A DNA stretch of 64,000 nt from Pholiota molesta (Eukaryota > Basidiomycota > Agaricomycetes > Agaricales > Strophariaceae), in NCBI GenBank assembly GCA_014925825.1, contig JACGCK010000003.1:248001-312000 (forward strand), read 5' to 3'. The notes under the pieces are model-generated. The model saw only the letters and a list, made by a program, of their open reading frames with translations, was not told where the DNA came from and did not search any database. Shown piece after piece: positions 28,651 through 41,200 of this stretch. Numbering within the stretch: position 1 is the first letter of the stretch; each line of letters opens with the position of its first letter. The translations under genes and the position numbers were made by a program.

Positions 28651-30487
28651 ATGTCATCGGTCGGAGTTACGCCGCCTACGCGTCAGGTTCTCGTGGACGA
28701 TACCAATCCCTCAATAATATTCACTGGAACATGGGGCCATGATCAGGGCGTTTCAGGAATTGCCAGTGCAAACGAAGAAAAGATTCTAGGGCCCGCATTC
28801 AACAATACAGCCACTTTTTCAGAGACAGATTTAAGTCTCTCATTTACTTTCACTGGTTCGTATCATCAGTTCTACTATAATCTCTTTAAATATGACCTGA
28901 CTCAACTATCGTTTGTGATATAGGTACGGAAATCAACCTCAATGGTGGAGTCAATTTTGTGCCCACAGGAACTTTCGGAAGATGCTTCATTGATGGTGTC
29001 GTCACCGACAATTCAACTGAGTTGATGATTGACAGCGGTGTAGTGGGGACGAACGATAATCCCCTCTGCATCGACAGCGGGTTATCCGACAGCACACACG
29101 TATTGACATTCAACCTCAGTGGTATTGGCACCTATACACCCGCACCAGGCGCAAATGGTACTGCAAATCGCGTTTGGATAGATGAAATTGTCTATACGCC
29201 CTCGTCCAGTGTCGGAATAGATACAGTACCTGCGATAATAATCTTTTTTGGGGATTCACAACTCGACTATTCTGCAGGATGGCAGGCGGATAGTACCAAC
29301 GGCGCTCAGGTTACTTCGCAGCAAAATGCATCGGTTACCTTTACTTTCCAAGGTATGCTGCGGGTTTCGCAATCAATGCCTTTTTACCCTTCGATTTTGT
29401 TCATTTCGCGCTTATGCATGCAGGTACCTCTGTCGATTACTATGGAACTCTTTTCAACAACCCCCAAACTGTAAACTCATCCGCGACATATTCAATTGAT
29501 GGACAAACCCCCATCTCGTTTTCCATCGTCGCTTTTCAGACTGGATCAACACCACATGGCGTACCGTTATTCAGATCCGGAACCCTTCCCGCCGGACAAC
29601 ATACTTTAACCGTCGTGAATCAAGGGAGCGGCACGGTCGTTCCTCTCGCTCTGGAATCTCTTATTGTGGTGCCTAGTGTAAACAGTGCAAACACTGTGAC
29701 AATAGGCACAAAAACGACCGCGACCGCAACACCGACCACGAACACGACCACGAACTTTGCCAGCACTCAGACAGCTCCTACATCCGCGACGCCACCTCCG
29801 GGCACCAACACTGCTTCATCGTTGAATAATTCCAAGGGACATCCTTCGGCAGCCAAAATTGGTGCTATAGTCGGTGCTATAGTCGTGGTGGTGCTTATTA
29901 TCCTCTGTCTTCTGCTATTTCTCCGCCGTCGGCGTCAAAAGCAGGATACTCGCATCAGGCGCACGTCTATTCTACGAGAAGACCTCGAATATCCGGATAT
30001 CTCAGGCATTCCACCTCCTGAGGTCCCTACGCCATTTCCTCTGCTCAAACCCCAACTGCGAAATAAGAACGAGATGGCCCAAAGTTCCCAAGACCCTTTG
30101 ATTACTACTTCTGCGCCCAACCAACAGTACACTCCAGCGGGGGAGAAAATTCGGAGACCCATTCAAGGCGCTACTGTGCCATCCCAGCCTATCTCGAGTC
30201 TAGCCAACCAACAGTACAATTCAGCGGGGGAGAAAATTCGGAGACCTGGAAATGCGCCGCCACCTCCCATTCGAAGAACTACTGTGTCATCCCAACCTAT
30301 CTCGAGCGCAGCCAATTCTCCTCCTGTTCAGCCTTCATCTTCAGGCAAGGCTTCTGCCCGTCGGACTCGGGCGCTTTCCGACTTGATCATCAACCATGAT
30401 GACAGTGGGATGCGAATACCTCAGCCTGAAGAAGAAGAGATGCGTGTTCGCCGAGTTGTCGAGTTTCCTCCGACGTATGCTCCTTGA
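28651..30487 (+). CDS. single-pass membrane protein with repeated beta-sandwich ectodomain
   Basis: Exons are 28651..28855, 28924..29352 and 29424..30487 (565 aa, no frame breaks). The N-terminal part has two related extracellular-type modules with similar phrases, such as SLSFTFTGTEINLNGG and ASVTFTFQGTSVDYYG. Each is followed by a segment about a displayed ligand-like strand (GTFGRCFIDGVV; ATYSIDGQTP), typical of a family expanded in agaricomycetes. A Thr/Ser/Pro-rich stalk of about 60 residues follows. One strong transmembrane segment (IGAIVGAIVVVVLIILCLLL) is capped by RRRRQKQ. The cytoplasmic tail of about 180 residues contains two near-copies of QQY(T/N)(P/S)AGEKIRRP and ends in VVEFPPTYAP. 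No signal peptide is visible at the chosen ATG, so a short upstream exon may be missing. I do not recognise a function; a cell-wall or carbohydrate sensor is one guess. Confidence 0.8.
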
Positions 30488-31957
30488 GCGCTTAAATTTT
30501 CATTCAGTCTGTCCTTTACACATGAGTCATTGTATTTATTAAAATATATTTCTAGCATTTTTTCGCGCACGGAGTTGATGTTGTTCCGATAAGCACCTCA
30601 TGCTTAGGCCTGGGCCCTGACTATTCAAGCAGCTTTTCAAAGGCTGATAGAGAGGAGTGCTATGCCTTCATTGCCAAGGTGAGCAGAAGATGAAATTCAG
30701 GGCCTTCCAGATTTCCCGAAGCAGTGAAAGCCTAACTGCGTATCAATCCAATTCACACTTGGAATCTAGATTCTGGCGAGACTCGTTAAACTGTCGCTAA
30801 ACTGAGGTAGCACCCTTGGTTTTCATTGAACGATCTATCGCTATAAAGTAGCTTTTCACGATGACGTCGGGATGACATACTGGCCGCTAGGAAGACGTCA
30901 TGCTGGGGTATAACGCAGCGCGCCAGTTGCGCTCTGCAAGCTGCGGGTGTTAGTCTCCAGCTTAGCACCGCTAGTCAGTGCTATCGGCGTCATATTTCAA
31001 CGCGCTGTGCCAGGCTGTGCCGCCGCTCTCCAGTTTCCGAATTAGCAGCGACGGTCTAACCTTTTCTGGTCTCAAATCCTTAATAGTGCGTTCCTATAGT
31101 GTATGCGCTAATCTGTTAAGTATTTTTAGATGCGATATCTGATGTCACAGCAGCTCGAATTCAACCCACCACATAAATACCACATAATCATATCTATACT
31201 TGCAGAAAAGCTGAACTTGATAGGGAGCCGGCATGGATAAGATCCTGTGGCGCCGGATTAAGTGGCAGCGTGGCAGTTGTGCCGCGGATTGCAGCAGTCT
31301 GAAATGTAGAATGTTGAAGACCGTGGGGTGGTGCGACATGTATCAATCATTCTTGTTGTGCGTTTGTAATCCAATAGCTAAGGTCGTGTGTTTTTGTGTG
31401 GTATGGAAGAAAAGCGGCCTGGCCATGTTGAGGAGGCGACTGGAGATGGTGAGGTGAAGCTTGGGTGAAGCATGTATGTATGCGGGGAAATAGGTGTGAC
31501 ACACTCGCTTCGCGATCGACGCCCTAGGCTATTTTAATCTTTTGTAAAACGTCTGCAATAAAGAGATAGTATTTTTGGCCTGAGGTTAGGTCTGCTGTGT
31601 TTTCCGGCAACCAGACGTTCTGCAGACGACGGATATCCCTGTGCATGCGACTGCCAGGCGTGGAGCGGGCGCGTTGAGTTGGCGTTGAGAGCAATTTATG
31701 GCCCCGCAGACTGACATCAGTGTGACAATGAATATTGCCTGTGACATCAGGCATGGTACAGGCTTGACCCCTGTGCTTCACCCGAATAATAAATTCAGCC
31801 CACCTTCCTTTCCACTCTTGCTTCTCCTCCTCCCCTCTTCGCCGCGACCGTCCATCGCCCCCAGCCAAACACCCTGCTCGTTGACTCTTCGCAGCCCTGG
31901 CGTTCGTCGTCAATTCCGTTCGCAGTGCTGTCCCCGGCAGCCTGCCTGCCATAGGCA
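30488..31957. other. intergenic with probable tricalbin promoter
   Basis: About 1.5 kb without a convincing gene. The stretch 31,795-31,860 is strongly pyrimidine-rich on the plus strand, as often found just before transcription starts in this kind of fungus. It precedes the inferred tricalbin start. Confidence 0.5.
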
Positions 31958-34900
31958 ATGGTGTCGACCGCGCGACACTGAACAAAGAATATGCAGAGGC
32001 GGAGAAGAAAGGCGTGCCCACACACTCGTTTGACGCTGACGCCTCCCCCCAGCAAAAGGCCGCACAGGCAGGCAAGGGCCGCGAGAAGCTTGAAAGTGTC
32101 CATCGGCAGCCCCAACAGGATCGCGGTGAGTCCTTTTCGCTTGAAGCTATGGGGTTATCTTTTCTGCGCTGCTGTGTGCGTTGCATGGGAAGTCTTTAGC
32201 ATTTCCGCTGTGTGTTATTCCGGTCGTACCAAGACTCCTAGAGTCTGGACTCTGGCGTGCTGGTGGGCGTGAGGCACTGCCCGATGCACAAGCGGGATGA
32301 TCTTATTTGGGGTCCTCGTCCATTTCCCGAATAATACCGGCTATACCAAGGCTTAAACATTGCAATCATTCGCTGAGCGCTGAGTGGCTGCGGAGTGCGC
32401 ACACACAACGCACACATCTTGTTGTCGCTGTCCACATTCTTTTCCGTTTCTCTTTTTTTTTGTGCTCACTGTTCTGCTCATCATTCGGCATACTCATTAC
32501 CACCTCCATTATCCTCTACAGAGCTCAAAATGAGCGATCAAGACTTGCCGCCAGCAATACCGACTATCGTCGTTTCTGAGGACACGGAGGCTGCATCTGG
32601 CAAGTCACTCAAGCTCACGAATGGCGCCGCAGCGGATACACCTCAAAGTTCCCAAGACGTGCAGAAGGATGAGACGTCAGCGGTCCCAGGCGCTCTTCCA
32701 ACCCAACCTGCTCCTGCTATTCCGGATTGGTATAAGGTTGGCTGGCGCCAGTCATCTGGTATTGACAACCCTCCTCTGCCTGAGGGTGAAGAGCGGGACA
32801 AGGGAGTCCTTGATATGTTCATTGCGGAGCAATATTATGGAGCTTGGTATCATAATGCTGGCATCATCATATTCGTGCGTATCCATAACATCTTTTGTGG
32901 ACGCGCGCTGATGCTGACAATATATCTACATTTACGTTTCAATCCGTTCATCTGGACCTTTTCTGTTGTCGGCGTCCCTATTTTTGCTATTCTCCTGATG
33001 CACAGGCTGTGTTGGCAACACACTTCCTTGCGCGGTTTAACTTTGGCTGGGGGTGGCTATTCATTGTGCTTGCGATCTGTAATACCTATTATACAACATC
33101 TATGGAGCGCCACAGGCGTAATTCACGCGACGACATCCAGCGCGAACTTGTCAAGACGCGTCTTGTTTCGGAACACGAGACAGCGGACTGGATTAACAAC
33201 TTCCTCGACCGCTTCTGGCCCATGTATGAGCCTGTCCTTTGCCAGACTATTGTCGCCTCCGTCGACCAGATTTTGAGTACCAACACGCCTGCCTTCCTGG
33301 ACTCGCTTCGCCTGACACATTTCACCCTTGGCAACAAAGCGCCCCGCATCGACAAAGTGCGCACCTTCCCCAAGACGGAAAAGGACATAGTTAGGATGGA
33401 TTGGGGTATCTCTTTCACCCCAAAGGATACCTCGGACATGACGGAAAAGGAGAAGGCCGATAAGGTCAATCCGAAGATTGAACTCTCTATTCGCGTTGGA
33501 AAGGGTCTGGCGACTGCGGCCCTCCCTGTGCTCGTAGAGGATGTGACCTTTAGTGGCCTGTTGCGCATCAGCATGAAGCTCATGCCCAACTTTCCGCACG
33601 TTCAAATTGTGGATATCTCCTTCCTGGAAAAGCCAGTGATTGACTACGTGCTCAAGCCTATCGGTGGAGATATGTTTGGGTTCGATATCGCCAATGTATG
33701 TCCCCCTTCCTGCCTATCCATTTTTTCCTCTATTGCTAATGACCGAATATGACGTAGATGCCTGGACTGTCTTCATTCATTCGCGATATGACGCATGCGA
33801 CTATCGGCCCCATGATGTACGACCCGAATGTGTTTACGCTCAATTTAGAGCAGATGCTCTCGGGCAAGCCTCTCGATGCTGCCATTGGTGTCGTCCAGGT
33901 CACAATGCACTCCGGGCGCAGTCTCACGGGACCGAACATTAGTGGCGGTACCATCGATCCCTATGTCACTCTTTCGATTAGTGGCCGTGGTGAGCTCGCC
34001 CGGACACAGCGTAAGGATAATACGTACGTGTTCCTTCCCCTCTGGGCACCAGCGCCCGTGCTCTGTTGGTGCTGTAGCTAATGCGGAGTTGGGGATTTTA
34101 GATACAACCCGACATGGGCAGAGACCAAGTACCTGCTCGTGCACTCGCTCCAAGATATCCTGGATCTGCAGGTGTATGATTACAATGAACATCGCAAGGA
34201 CGGGTTGTTGAGCTCTGCGACCTTCCCATTCGAGAAGTTGATTGAAGATCCAACGCAGGAAAATATCGTTTCAACCCTGCTTAAGGATGGAAAAGAGCGC
34301 GGCGAATTGAGGTATGATGTGAACTACTTCTCGTGTATTGAACAAGAGGCAGGAAAGGAGGGATTGGTACATTCGAGTGAGCTTTTTTCGTTTACACTGA
34401 GGAACATGATTGCCGATTAATGTACTGCACACTCCCAGCCGTCGGTATTGTGCGACTCGTGATCCACCAGGCCAAAGAACTCGACCACGGCAAATCGCTT
34501 TCGGGCGAACTGAACCCCCTCGCACGTGTCTACACCAACACCTCCAAAACGCCCGCATTCTCTACCCGCTGCTTCAAGCACACGAACAATCCCGTGTGGG
34601 AGGCGCCCTTCGAGTATCTCTGCACGGACAAGAACAATGCGACCATCACCATCAAGGTCATCGACGACCGCGATTTTCTCAAGGACCCAGTGGTTGGGTA
34701 CATGTCGATCAAGTTGGCGGACTTGTTGGCGGCGAACTTGGATGGCGGGCGCGATTGGTTCCCATTGAGCGGGTGTAAGATGGGCAAGGTTAGTCTCTCT
34801 GCGGAATGGAAGCCACTGAATATGGCTGGGTCGTTGCATGGTATGGATCAGTATAAGCCGCCGATTGGCGTGGTCAAGTTGGTTATTGAGAAGGCTGTTG

Positions 34901-37840
34901 ATTGCAAGTACGTTTGCGTCTCCGTTTGTCACTTTCTTCTAAACTAACTCTGTTTGGTAGGAATGTTGAGGCAGCGCTTGGTGGAAAGGTAATGTCCCGT
35001 AGTGTCCCAACTGGGTAGTATGGGTTGCTGATTGTATTTAATAGAGCGATCCCTATGTTCGCGTGCAAGTGCAGAATGTGACCAAGGGCAGGACTGAGGT
35101 TGTCAATAATAGTGCGTCGCATTAGATTTTGCTAACGTTTGACCCACTGATCAAGCCAACAGATTTGAATCCTGTATGGGACCAAATTATCTATATTCCT
35201 GGTAAGAAGACAGATCTTCATTTTTCCCTCGATTTGGCGTTGATTTTTTTTTTTCCAATTAGTGCATTCGTTGAAGGAAAACCTTTTGCTCGAGTGTATG
35301 GACTATCAGAATCTGACAAAGGTAAGCACATTGATTGGTAGGTGAAATGACATGGTATGCTAACACCCACCCACATTAGGATCGCTCTCTGGGCTCTGTT
35401 GAACTCCTCGTAGCCGACTTAGCTACCGAATCTCCTGAAGACCCTCGCTTCCCGTATAAATCCAACGGCGTCAAATCCGTCGCCGAACCCCTACGGCAAG
35501 ACAAGGCCGGAGGCCATAAAGGCACTCTGTACTACACGGCTGAGTTTGTCCCTTCGCTGCGCGTCAAGTGGGAGGGATTCGTGCCTCAGGGATCCGAGAC
35601 GCACCAGTTCGCCAGCAGCAGCAGCAATAGGGGGTCCATGTCGTCGGACGGCAGCTCGAGGTCGGACGAGGAAGATGTACCGCGGACGCCCACGGTGGTG
35701 CCGGAGAAGACGCCGGAGGCCCAGAAAGCGATAAAAACGGCCGAGTCATCGGAGAGCTTGAACAGCACGAAGACGACGAGTACAACGGATACAAATGGCA
35801 CGACTGCTTCGGAGAAGGAAAAGAAAAAGAAAGAAGCTGAGGGCATTGTTATGAGCCACGAGGAGCTTTTGGCCCACCGTATGTACTTCTTCCTCTTTCG
35901 CATTCTTGTGGTGCCTGTTCAACCTCAAACTTTATACAGAATCCGGCGTTATCGTATTCCATGTCATCTCTGGCAACCTCACCAAGAAGGCGCGTGTGGA
36001 AGTCTTACTCGATGATGGATATTGGCCATGCTTCAGCACTTTGAAAGCTCGCAGCTCGCATGCGCAGTTTGACTATGTTGGCGAGGGCTTCTTGAAGGAG
36101 GTCGAATTCGGCCGTGTGTGGCTGCGTCTGTGCGAGGGCGAGGAGGGCGAGAAGGACGATGTGATCGCTGAGTGGAAGGGCGATGCCAAGGCATTTTTGC
36201 AGGCTACTATGGTATGTTTATTTATTTTATTACTGCATCTGAATAGATATTTGATGACGATTGGATGTATAGAATGGGCCTCAGACGTATACTCTTCAAG
36301 ATGAACAAGAGCGAAATGTCTCGAGTGTGACGGTTGAGGCGCGTTACCTTCCTGTCCCTGTCAATTTGGAACCCAGGGAGAGCGTGAATAGTAAGCCTTT
36401 TATCCGATTTTAGTCAGTGCGTCTTCTAATGATATCTTTCATTCTTTCTTAGATCAGGGTATTATCTCCGTTGAACTGCTCGATGGTCATGAAATCCGCG
36501 GTGTCGACCGAGGAGGTTGGTGAAAAATTGTGCATCTGTTGCTTTTCATTGACCTCCATGATACACAGGAAAATCTGATCCATATGCGGTGTTCTCTCTC
36601 AACGGCCAAAAGGTTTACAAGTCTCAGACGAAAAAGAAAACCGTATCGCCGGAATGGAACGAAAAGTTTGAAGTTTCTGTGGTCAGTATTTTTTATCAAC
36701 TAACAAGAAGTAAATATGTTAACTCTGAGATTGGTTGCAGCCTTCACGAGTTGCAGCGGACTTCTCCGTCGAAATCTTCGACTGGAACCAGATCGAGCAA
36801 GCGAAGACCTTGGGTGTTGGGAAGATCGACGTTGCCAACCTGGAAGCCTTCGAAGCTCACGAAGCCGTGATTCCACTAGTGAGCAACAAACATGGCGAGA
36901 AAGGCGTTGTTCGCATCCGCATGATTTTCCGGCCTGAGATCATTGCCAAGGCAAGAAAAAACACATCGACGTTCACAGATGCTGGGCGGGCTATGACGCA
37001 ATTTGGAGGCGTACTGGGCGGTCTACCGGTGAATGCGGGCAAGGGCGTCTTCCAGGGTGTGGCGCATGTGTTCAAGCGGGAAAAGGAAATCGAGGAACAG
37101 CTACCCATAATCCCAGTTGACCTTCCCACAGGGCAGGTTTCCCAGCCTTTGGGGCTATCCCCGCATATGCAGAAGCCAGCGATTGCTGCTGCTTTCCCCT
37201 CGACCGAAAACCTCAATGGTGTCAATAATGGTTCTCCAACACCCCAGAGCAACGAGCCTGGGACACTGCGAGTGACCATCCTAGATGCCAGGGATCTACC
37301 TCATCAGGATGTGAAGCCGTATGCTGTTGTGCGCATCGGCGACAAGGAATACAAAACGAAACATACTGGAAAAACCAACGCCCCTGAATGGTGCGCAACA
37401 TAATGTTTGTTTCCAGTGCGTACTAACCATGACTAATATAGGAATGAATCCTTCACTTGCGCTGCGTCTATTTTCACGCCCAAATTATTCGTTTGGATTC
37501 ATGATCACAAGACTATTGGCAAGGACAAGGATATCGGAGAGGGTGAAATCGATGTACGCCTTCGCATTCCTATCAATATAATAATTTTCTTACATTTTAA
37601 TTCTTCTGGTAGATCTGGCGCCATATCAAACCCGAAGGCATCTCTTCTGCTGACGTTTTTGCGGAGCTCAAGCAAGGAGGACTCTTGAGAATACGCCTAG
37701 AATTCGACGCTGCTACCAACCCCTATTCAGGCAGCGCTCCAGCTTCTATTCACTCCATCACGGAAAGGCGCAGCTCGTTTGCTTCTCCTTCCCGTTTCAG
37801 TCTACGAGGTCGTCGTCCTACTGACGTGAACGACGACTGA
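31958..37840 (+). CDS. TCB: tricalbin (SMP plus multiple C2 domains), ER-plasma membrane tether
   Basis: This protein is expected to tether cortical ER to the plasma membrane and move lipids there. The certain part begins in the exon containing MSDQDLPPAIPTIVVS (32530). An upstream exon to about 32124 (TLNKEYAEAEKKGVPTHSFD, SPQQKAAQAGKGREKL) splices into it and probably starts at 31958, needing one extra base near 31970. Then come the membrane segment FNFGWGWLFIVLAI and the SMP domain (YTTSMERHRRN to the PVIDYVLKPIGGD block). At least five C2 domains follow, with cores such as VVQVTMHSGRSLTG, IVRLVIHQAKELDH, VVKLVIEKAVDCKN, ISVELLDGHEIRG and LRVTILDARDLPH. The C-terminal exons end RGRRPTDVNDD at 37840. 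More than ten introns have clear GT/AG ends and the main body shows no frame break. Its total of about 1,500 residues fits fungal tricalbins. Confidence 0.9.
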
Positions 37841-38102
37841 ATGCTTTTCAAAACAGACCTCACGAACGGACATGTTGCCATTCTCATTGCTCGCATTTTT
37901 TATCTGCTCGCATTTCTTGATCTCCTATTCTAATGTCAGCTTCTGATTTGCTCTTACGTTGTCATTTTTCTTTCGCACCGGAACCTTTGTTTAATTGTAG
38001 TTCTACATACATATGCAATATTAATTTATGCTTCAACAATCATCTTAGTATCCTTTCGCAGAATGATATTGCACATTCAAAAAGAAAAAGAGGGCTTATG
38101 AA

Positions 38103-39087
38103 CTATGAACTTGTTGGGCTGTCGCGTGTAAAGCGGATGATGAACAGGTGCTCTCGACCAGCGCGCCGCTGCAGAACAGTCTAAGAAACGGTCAGCTCAA
38201 GTAAAGGAGGGTACGGATGGTACCTTACTTCTCCTTTGAGACGGTAAGATTCTTGCATGGTTCGAATTATGCTGGGTATGTCGTTCTGCTTTAGCGCGAC
38301 GAGATAGAATCGACCTGAAGGCGACAACAGTCCCTGCCAATGTGATCTTCGTTGAGTATTGAAATCTGGGGCCCATGTAATGATGGTAATACCTCGATGC
38401 GATTCAGAAGGACATTGGTCACTTGCATACCATCTGCTCCTCCAGCCCATGCGCCGCCTATGTCTCGCGACGTCTGTGCGTCTAATGCTTCTTCCTCTGA
38501 GGTTGGCACATAGGGTGGGTTGAAGACGATAACGTCAATTTTATGAGCTAATCGGTATTCAAAAGGTGATGCCAGTGACCCGTTAACGACATTAATGTCG
38601 ACCTAGTATTCAAGCAAGATTGATGAGGGTGGAGATGGACCGTTCGTTTAACTTACTTTATTTTGAATGCCAGTCCGTCGAGTACATTTACAAGCATGGG
38701 GATTTATGTCCGTGCAGAGATAGACTGGCAAAAAATCAGCATCGACCGCCTCTTGCCCCAGGGAATAAGAACGCACGTACGGAAGGACCAAGAATGCTCC
38801 CAATAAAGCTTGTAACACAACCAGACCCGGAGCTTCGTTGTCGCTTATCACATAACTGGTACGAGAGAGAAGCGCCATGCTTACCCTATTTCAAGACAAA
38901 CTGAAGGTTGGATGTCTTTCAGGGCCTCCGCATCTTCTTCCAGAGCATCGAGCAAGATAAACGTATCCTCTAGTCGTCGTTTTCAGAATCGGACTTGTTG
39001 GGGGATATTTATCAAATTACCTGCTGGTTCATAAACTTTTTCGTAATCATCTTTAGTGAGATGTGACAGATCTGGAGTGGGTATCAT
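38103..39087 (-). CDS. MTQ2: eRF1 glutamine methyltransferase catalytic subunit
   Basis: This is an N6AMT1/HemK2-type methyltransferase. With Trm112 it methylates the Gln of the GGQ motif in translation termination factor eRF1. Exons (minus): 39021..39087, 38885..38969, 38777..38832, 38657..38724, 38393..38602, 38229..38333 and 38103..38180. They give 222 aa with no break, typical for the family. The start IPTPDLSHL is followed by VYEPAEDTF, the SAM motif LEIGSGSGCV, the acidic-loop LYLCTDINPHA, and the catalytic NPPY in DVIVFNPPYVP. The C-terminal strand block is LLSPSGRFYLVALK. It lies tail to tail with tricalbin (262 bp) and is followed upstream by the dioxygenase gene on the same strand. 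Confidence 0.93.
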
Positions 39088-39338
39088 TCGTTCGAGCTAG
39101 AGAAATATAGAAGGCCAGATGCTAGAACTGTGGTATGTAAGGAGCAATAAGGAGCAAATGCCGCATGATCGAACAAAAGTTTGCGGCAAGTTATAACCGG
39201 ATCAAATTCCAACCTTCGGGGTAAAATCCAACATAAAACTTGCAAAGAACCTCGTTCAATCAAGATTTTATCTAAGCGCCCATAGTATTTCTACGAGATT
39301 TTTGAGAATAATACAGTTGTTATATTTACATCAGATTG

Positions 39339-40718
39339 CTACAACGAAAGATCTAGGCCCTCAAGCGCAGGTATTGGGCGTTCTGCTTGGGGGGTAATAC
39401 GAGCGCCGTGACGAGCCTCACCGGATTTTTCAAAATCAATGATAGCGGTCTATCGAAGGCCAAGTTTAGTGAAAACTCGTAAGCTTATAAGATGCGGACA
39501 TACGTGAGCAGTGATTCTGTTATCCCATAGAACGACGGTGTTGGGCTCCATTTGAGGCGAACCTGGTTATCTTGGCTCCTGTCGATATGATCGTACAGGA
39601 ACTTCAGAATCGTTTCTAAAAATCCAATCAGTTTATTATGAAAGTTCAAACTGCTTGTCAAGACATCCTTACCTGATTCCTCGCGCTTAAGTCCAACGAT
39701 ACGCCGAGTGAATTGCCTGTTGACGTAGAGCGCCTCTTCTCCAGTCACTGGATGTCTCCTCACTACAGGGTGCACATGCTCAACGGGATCTCTACGCACG
39801 ATACCTCCTCGACGACCCGAGCGAGAGAAGTCTGCTTGCTCGACGCCGGAATGGACAGCTTTCAGGGTACGCAAGAAAGCAACGAATTGAGGCGAAAGTC
39901 GCGCTAAGGTGGAGACTTGCGATGTGAAATGGTATCTCCACCCGACTTCGGTTGAGCAAGTAGGAAGAAGGTGGTCAGGCCGGGGGGTTGCAGTTCATAT
40001 GATACATCCGAATGCCAGACAGTGGGCGTCACAGCGTCGTCGTATTCAAAGTTAAATGTTGAGTTCAGATCTCTAGAAGTCAAGTGGTCAGAGAGATAGA
40101 AGATAAGTTATAGTAATACATACCTGTACACCAAGTGGACTTCTGGATATCCAACAGGATGGCCAGAGGTAGGGTGGATATGGAGGCTGATCGAACGTTA
40201 TATTTTAATCAATGCAGCTCTTTCAGCAAGTCCAATCCATCCGCTCACCGACCAAAGTAACTTCCCCATTGGCGATAAAATTCAGGACCACGGTCAATAA
40301 ATCTTGTTGGCCTCGGAATACCATGACTCCTCGACGGGCGACCTGATTTCAGGAGGCAATGGTTTGATTGATTTTAATTGGAGAGGACATAATTGGATAG
40401 ACATACCTCCAGAGCCAATTGGTCACGGCCGGTATTATCGAGCTCAGCAAGGTTAATCCCGATCACTTCTGTACCCAGCCTTGGAGTGAGTTCAGACACG
40501 CTGGTCGCCCCCTCCAGGAATGCTCTGGGGTTGGGATGAGAAAGTGCACGGTGACCAGGATCGACGTGCTCGAAAGGGGTCAAAGGAGGGTATCGATCCG
40601 CAGAAAAACTAGGAAGAAGGTGGGCGTAGCGATATTCTTCCTCTTCAGCTGGGCGTAGCTTCAGCGACGCAGCTTGCTGAGTTACATCGGACGCGGTAGA
40701 AATGACGGTGGTGGACAT
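39339..40718 (-). CDS. TauD/TfdA-family 2-oxoglutarate dioxygenase
   Basis: This is an Fe(II)/2-oxoglutarate-dependent dioxygenase like fungal sulfonate/taurine dioxygenases (Jlp1 type). It starts at 40718 (MSTTVISTASDVTQ). Seen are GTEVIGINLAELDNTG, VARRGVMVFRGQ, LHIHPTSGHPVGYPEVHLVY, and the first iron ligands in TVWHSDVSYE (HxD). Near the end, the expected distal His block (DNRITAHTA in the repaired frame) and IIDFEKSGEARHGARI appear. Four introns are clear. Three places need one extra base: about 40299-40301, 39927-39929 and 39548-39549, each a short homopolymer. Uninterrupted, the protein would be about 375-390 residues, normal for the family. Substrate is unknown; sulfur scavenging from sulfonates is the family-level expectation. 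Confidence 0.85.
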
Positions 40719-40739
40719 ATTTGTGTAGACGGTGAGTCG

Positions 40740-41200
40740 AGCTTTTGCGTTGAACACCAATATTGAGGGTCAGTGTCGATTTTAAATTCGTCATTCATTA
40801 TAAAGGCTTGATAAGAATAACGATCTCGCCATTCAGGCTTCGGAAAACGCAATCGTTCCGCAGACTGAGGGAACGGTGCCCATAGGTTTGCGTCATGTGT
40901 ATGCAGAACCGGGCAAGTATCCGGCCACATTTTCTAATTTAAGACAATCTGCAAGTCAAGGCTCACATTTCCAAGTCTCTTGAATGGACTCTGGAGAATT
41001 ACCGTTGGATTTACAGACGGGTATCTTTCCGGATGAAATTCAGCATCGGAATAGGTTTCCAGTGATGGACTTATGTATGAGCCTGGCCAGAGCCAGAGAT
41101 ACCGTAGACGCAATTGCGCGAGGGAAAGCAGTTTGTGGTGAACCGTGAGTGTTTGAGTCTTGAAGCTGAGATCTGAGAACTTGTTCAAGATTGCTATCTA
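40740..41200 (-). CDS. unrecognised minus-strand coding exons (doubtful)
   Basis: A frame from about 41190 to 40934 reads RLRYLWLWPGSYISPSLETY and PFKRLGN. It can be spliced (GTGAGC...TTAG) to a second frame down to about 40760 with KMWPDTCPVLHTHDANLWAP and RLRFPKPEWRDRYSYQAF. The second part looks protein-like in composition. No start, end or family could be fixed, and a gene remnant is possible. It sits directly upstream of the dioxygenase on the same strand. Confidence 0.25.

Noticed and set aside
31524..32186. Long open frame of 220 codons on the minus strand
   Set aside because: It overlaps the tricalbin 5' exon on the opposite strand, lacks recognisable domains, and has biased composition typical of an antisense shadow.
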